Source: Flavobacteria bacterium RIFCSPLOWO2_12_FULL_35_11 (GTDB taxonomy: Bacteria > Bacteroidota > Bacteroidia > Flavobacteriales > Flavobacteriaceae). Taken from it: DNA of 45,526 nucleotides. Positions 42,951-45,526 of this stretch are shown here, piece after piece. Under the pieces are notes generated by a model. The model had not been told where the DNA came from, ran no database searches, and saw only the letters and a list, made by a program, of their open reading frames with translations. The stretch is from NCBI GenBank assembly GCA_001800975.1, contig MGWK01000069.1, forward strand, positions 1-45,526, in the 5' to 3' direction. The number at the start of each line of letters is the position of its first letter. The stretch's first letter is position 1. The position numbers and the translations under genes are program-made.

Positions 42951-43610
42951 TTATCCTATGGCCAATTTTTTAAGATTGCTGATTGTTTTTAAAGGATTTT
43001 TGCTTTTAAAAACAAAACTTCCGGCCACAAAAGCGTCAACGCCTGCATTTGAAAGTTTTTCTATATTTTCATCGGTTACGCCTCCATCAACTTCAATAAG
43101 CGCATTTGAACTTGAAAATTCAATCAATGCTTTAAGCTGTTCCACTTTTTTGTAGGTATTTTCAATAAAACTTTGTCCGCCAAAACCCGGATTCACGCTC
43201 ATCAACAACACCAAATCCAAATCGGTGATAATATCTTCCAAAACCGCAATTGGCGTGTGCGGATTTAAAGAAACGCCCGCTTTCATTCCTTGCGCTTTTA
43301 TGGCTTGTATGGTGCGGTGTAAATGTGGGCAGGCTTCATAATGCACTGTTAAAATATCGGCGCCAACATTTTTAAAATCTTCAATAAATCGGTCAGGATC
43401 AACAATCATTAAATGCACGTCCATGGTTTTTTTGGCGTGTTTTTTAATCGCTTTTATTACGGGCATTCCAAATGAAATGTTAGGAACAAATACGCCGTCC
43501 ATTACATCAATATGAAACCAGTCCGCTTCACTTTTGTTAATCATTTCAATATCGTGTTGTAAATTGCCGAAATCTGCGGCTAAAAGTGAAGGAGCAATAA
43601 ATTTGTTCAT
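42951..43610 (-). CDS. rpe: ribulose-phosphate 3-epimerase
   Basis: The start is taken at 43610 (MNKFIAPSLLAADFGNLQHD), where the family normally begins. The longer in-frame version adds 21 residues that overlap the promoter. The TIM barrel motifs are complete: 'WFHIDVMDGVFVPNISFG' with metal-binding His and Asp, 'TMDVHLMIVDPDRF', 'VLLMSVNPGFGGQSF' and 'LIEVDGGVTDENI' with the second catalytic Asp, then 'VAGSFVFKS'. At 219 residues it has the usual length. It interconverts ribulose-5-phosphate and xylulose-5-phosphate in the pentose phosphate pathway. Core gene beside rpoD, same strand but separate transcript since a terminator and a promoter lie between. Confidence 0.95.
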   Translation of the reverse strand: MNKFIAPSLLAADFGNLQHDIEMINKSEADWFHIDVMDGVFVPNISFGMPVIKAIKKHAKKTMDVHLMIVDPDRFIEDFKNVGADILTVHYEACPHLHRTIQAIKAQGMKAGVSLNPHTPIAVLEDIITDLDLVLLMSVNPGFGGQSFIENTYKKVEQLKALIEFSSSNALIEVDGGVTDENIEKLSNAGVDAFVAGSFVFKSKNPLKTISNLKKLAIG

Positions 43611-43631
43611 TTTTTTCGATTGTTGTTTTTG

Positions 43632-43639
43632 CAAAAGTA
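43632..43639 (-). promoter_or_regulatory. -7 box of the rpe promoter
   Basis: On the minus strand TACTTTTG fits TAnnTTTG and lies 21 bases upstream of the chosen rpe start, which supports the shorter protein. A clear -33 TTTG is not seen. The rpoD terminator hairpin lies immediately upstream. Confidence 0.45.
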
Positions 43640-43654
43640 TGGTATATAAAGTAA

Positions 43655-43696
43655 AAAAAGAAAAACGCTTCAAATTTTTGAAGCGTTTTTCTTTTT
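43655..43696 (-). terminator. terminator after rpoD
   Basis: AAAAACGCTTCAA (43661-43673) pairs with TTGAAGCGTTTTT (43678-43690) as a 13-bp stem with a 4-base loop. On the minus strand it is followed by a T-rich run (complement of 43652-43659). It is 34 bases past the rpoD stop. Confidence 0.85.
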
Positions 43697-43729
43697 AATG
43701 CAATATATAATTTTATAACACAGGAAAAT

Positions 43730-44593
43730 TTATCCTAAATATGTTTTTAAAATTTTACTTCTTGAAGTATGTTTCAATCTTCTGATGGCTTTTTCTTTAA
43801 TTTGACGAACACGTTCACGCGTTAAATCAAAAGTTTCACCAATTTCTTCAAGTGTCATTGGGTGTGTGTCTCCCAAACCGAAGTACAATTGAACAACATC
43901 GGCTTCTCTTGGCGTTAATGTTTCCAAGGCGCGTTCAATTTCCACTTTTAAAGATTCGTGAAGCAAGGCTTTATCCGGATTTGGAGATTCTCCCGTGTTT
44001 AAAACATCGTATAAGTTAGAATCTTCACCTTCAATTAAAGGTGCATCCATGGATACGTGACGGCCAGAATTTTTCATGGATTCTTTTACGTCATTAACGG
44101 TCATATCTAATTTTTTTGCAATTTCTTCGGCAGATGGCGGTCTTTCGTTTTCCTGCTCTAAAAACGCATACATTTTGTTAATTTTATTGATCGAGCCAAT
44201 TTTGTTCAAAGGCAAACGCACAATACGCGATTGTTCCGCCAAAGCTTGTAAAATCGACTGACGAATCCACCAAACGGCGTAAGAAATAAATTTAAATCCA
44301 CGAGTTTCATCAAAACGTTTCGCCGCTTTAATCAATCCTAAGTTTCCTTCATTAATTAAATCGGGCAATGTCAATCCTTGATTTTGGTATTGTTTTGCAA
44401 CAGATACCACAAAACGCAAGTTTGCTTTTGTTAATTTTTCCAAAGCCATTTGGTCACCGGCTCTAATTTTTTGCGCCAATTCCACCTCTTGCTCGGCAGT
44501 AATTAAATCTACTTTTCCAATTTCCTGTAAGTACTTGTCTAATGATGCGGTTTCCCTGTTGGTAACCTGTTTCGTTATTTTAAGTTGTCTCAT
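43730..44593 (-). CDS. rpoD: primary sigma factor RpoD/SigA, short Bacteroidota form
   Basis: 287 residues, the length of the phylum's housekeeping sigma, which lacks region 1.1 and the long spacer. Region 1.2 is '[20 protein letters not shown]'. Region 2 contains '[19 protein letters not shown]' and '[18 protein letters not shown]', with '[20 protein letters not shown]' for -10 recognition. Region 3 has '[14 protein letters not shown]' and region 4 ends '[20 protein letters not shown]' for -33 binding. It directs recognition of the TTTG/TAnnTTTG promoters found elsewhere in the window. Just before its start codon is a perfect 12-base palindrome (44595-44606). Essential core gene. Confidence 0.97.
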   Translation of the reverse strand: MRQLKITKQVTNRETASLDKYLQEIGKVDLITAEQEVELAQKIRAGDQMALEKLTKANLRFVVSVAKQYQNQGLTLPDLINEGNLGLIKAAKRFDETRGFKFISYAVWWIRQSILQALAEQSRIVRLPLNKIGSINKINKMYAFLEQENERPPSAEEIAKKLDMTVNDVKESMKNSGRHVSMDAPLIEGEDSNLYDVLNTGESPNPDKALLHESLKVEIERALETLTPREADVVQLYFGLGDTHPMTLEEIGETFDLTRERVRQIKEKAIRRLKHTSRSKILKTYLG

Positions 44594-44594
44594 G

Positions 44595-44606
44595 TAGTAG
44601 CTACTA
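44595..44606. other. 12-base perfect palindrome in the rpoD leader
   Basis: TAGTAGCTACTA is adjacent to the rpoD start codon (complement of 44591-44593), in the region where ribosomes would bind. It could be a small regulatory site or chance. Confidence 0.3.
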
Positions 44607-44727
44607 ATTATTTTTGTTAATATAAAGGGTCTACAATATTATACGTTGGAATCTTAAAAATGTTACAAAATAAATCACAAAACAATTTTTCGGACTAAAA
44701 AGCAACTTACTAAAAAGGAATTTTTTT

Positions 44728-44833
44728 AGCCTGCCCGCCTTTTTGGTGGGCGTTACCACTGAAAAAGTGGTCAGGCTTTCCGCTGCAATCTTTTTTTCGG
44801 AAAAAACCTCAAAAAAGTATTTCCGCTGCAATC
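44728..44833. repeat. folded intergenic repeat upstream of rpoD
   Basis: AGCCTG (44728-44733) pairs with CAGGCT (44772-44777) and encloses two hairpins, GCCCGCC/GGTGGGC (44733-44739 with 44745-44751, one G-T pair) and ACCACT/AGTGGT (44755-44760 with 44766-44771). Together they make a three-way junction. TTTCCGCTGCAATC occurs at 44777-44790 and again at 44820-44833. A 66-codon open frame across this region (44631-44831, minus) is a by-product of the repeat. The gap 44594-44892 otherwise holds only the rpoD leader. Confidence 0.6.
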
Positions 44834-44892
44834 CTTAACGCAAAATGAATTATGATTTAAGAATTACGAATTACGATTTTTGAATGTTTCCA

Positions 44893-45357
44893 TCAAACTT
44901 CTGTCTTCCGTCTTCGGTCTTCGGACTTTCCAATTTTCAATTTCTGATAATAAAAAGCTGGCAATAAAATAAACACAAACAAAGGCTGAATTAAAAATCT
45001 CCGAACATAAAAAGTCAACAAATAATTTTGTGTCACATTAAATTTAAGGAGTACAAAAAGCATCAAACTCAATACCGCAAACATAAGCACATAAAATTTG
45101 ATCGAAAAATAAAGCGATTTCACATCTTTGAAAACTAAATAAATAATGCCCAAAGAAATGATGCTATTTAAAGCATATCTGTAAAAAATGTTCAAAAAAT
45201 AAGCACCGAAATCAAGTTCGGGAATGGAAGCATTTAAATAATCGTGCTTAAAATAATCCAAAAGCGGATCGTAAAAATATGGCTGCACCACTGCGCGAAT
45301 TAAAATCAGCATCAGAAAAAGCACAATAATTAAAAATATTCGAACCGATTTCCTCAT
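44893..45357 (-). CDS. exosortase F system-associated membrane protein
   Basis: The start at 45357 (MRKSVRIFLIIVLFLMLILIR) overlaps the upstream exosortase stop as ATGA, the sign of coupled translation. A longer in-frame start at 45396 would run into that gene. 154 residues with about four membrane helices. 'YFYDPLLDYFKHDYLNASIP' and 'YRYALNSIISLGIIYLVFKD' match the small protein always found next to flavobacterial exosortase F. The 'FYVRRFLIQPLFVFILLPAF' end is also diagnostic. It probably assists the exosortase in processing proteins with a C-terminal sorting signal. The exact role is unknown. Confidence 0.85.
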   Translation of the reverse strand: MRKSVRIFLIIVLFLMLILIRAVVQPYFYDPLLDYFKHDYLNASIPELDFGAYFLNIFYRYALNSIISLGIIYLVFKDVKSLYFSIKFYVLMFAVLSLMLFVLLKFNVTQNYLLTFYVRRFLIQPLFVFILLPAFYYQKLKIGKSEDRRRKTEV

Positions 45358-45526
45358 TTTTTTAAGCTTGAAAATTTCCGAATCCAAACAAACCAAAGCA
45401 AAAAGGTAATTCCGTAGATAATGGACGGAAATATAATTTCATGCAACACATTTTGATATTGCGGATATTTATGCAACGCCACCGAAATTACGGCAATCCG
45501 AAGAATGTTTGTGAAATAAATAAGCA
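45354..45526 (-). CDS. xrtF: exosortase F, C-terminal part (gene runs off the window)
   Basis: The last 56 codons read LIYFTNILRIAVISVALHKY, then PQYQNVLHEIIFPSIIYGIT and FLLWFVWIRKFSSLKK before TGA (45354-45356). The N-x-x-R pattern (TNILR) and the following His (VLHEIIFP) are the conserved Arg and His of the exosortase active site. The catalytic Cys lies beyond the window edge. Exosortases are membrane transpeptidase-like enzymes that cleave PEP-CTERM-like sorting tags. Assignment to type F rests on the overlapping associated gene. Confidence 0.78.
   Translation of the reverse strand, partial: LIYFTNILRIAVISVALHKYPQYQNVLHEIIFPSIIYGITFLLWFVWIRKFSSLKK

Noticed and set aside
44631-44831. 66-codon minus-strand frame upstream of rpoD
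   Set aside because: It runs through a folded intergenic repeat. The peptide has no protein-like features beyond chance.

Overview
The window looks like an AT-rich chromosome segment of a marine-type flavobacterium (Bacteroidota, Flavobacteriaceae). The evidence is the SusC/SusD pairs, Bacteroidota-type promoters (TTTG-N19/20-TAnnTTTG), a 287-residue primary sigma factor typical of the phylum, an exosortase F locus, FG-GAP/ASPIC-UnbV lipoproteins, and flavobacterial palindromic intergenic repeats. No rRNA, tRNA, CRISPR array or intact insertion sequence was seen.

Positions 1-34.7 kb form one large polysaccharide utilisation locus (PUL) that appears to be built around galactosamine/N-acetylgalactosamine (GalN/GalNAc). 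The left arm (+ strand) starts with the tail of a SusD. It continues with a GH109-type enzyme, a DUF4874/DUF4832 lipoprotein, a PKD-containing surface glycan-binding lipoprotein, and two large exported TIM-barrel proteins with no confident family. A tight minus-strand operon (16345 to 8488) follows: KbaZ/GatZ-type and KbaY/GatY-type tagatose-bisphosphate aldolase subunits, a PfkB kinase, an exported amidohydrolase, a GH36-type enzyme and a GH31-type enzyme. Divergent from it is a second SusC/SusD pair, whose SusC has an in-frame stop, then two overlapping FG-GAP/ASPIC lipoprotein paralogues. Next come a Tat-type exported protein with a WGE motif, a DMT transporter and a membrane acetyltransferase of the HGSNAT/NagX (DUF5009) type. 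The arm closes with a DeoR/AgaR-type repressor and AgaS (GalN-6-P deaminase/isomerase).

The proposed logic is as follows. The outer membrane and periplasmic enzymes release alpha-linked GalNAc/GalN. AgaS converts GalN-6-P to tagatose-6-P, PfkB phosphorylates it, and KbaYZ splits tagatose-1,6-bisphosphate. No hexosamine kinase and no cytoplasmic GalNAc-6-P deacetylase are present in the window. The exported amidohydrolase and the HGSNAT-like transmembrane acetyltransferase therefore suggest that acetylation state is adjusted in the periplasm. That last point is inference.

From 34.7 to 39.9 kb is an accessory patch. It holds a decayed gene end, a vanadium haloperoxidase-like lipoprotein, about 0.8 kb of palindromic repeats, a small exported NTF2-fold/YbbC-type protein, a long imperfect palindrome and an S41 peptidase. 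From 39.8 kb to the end is core genome on the minus strand: a small membrane protein, trkA and trkH (separated by an 88-bp tandem duplication), rpe, rpoD, and the 3' end of exosortase F with its associated membrane protein.
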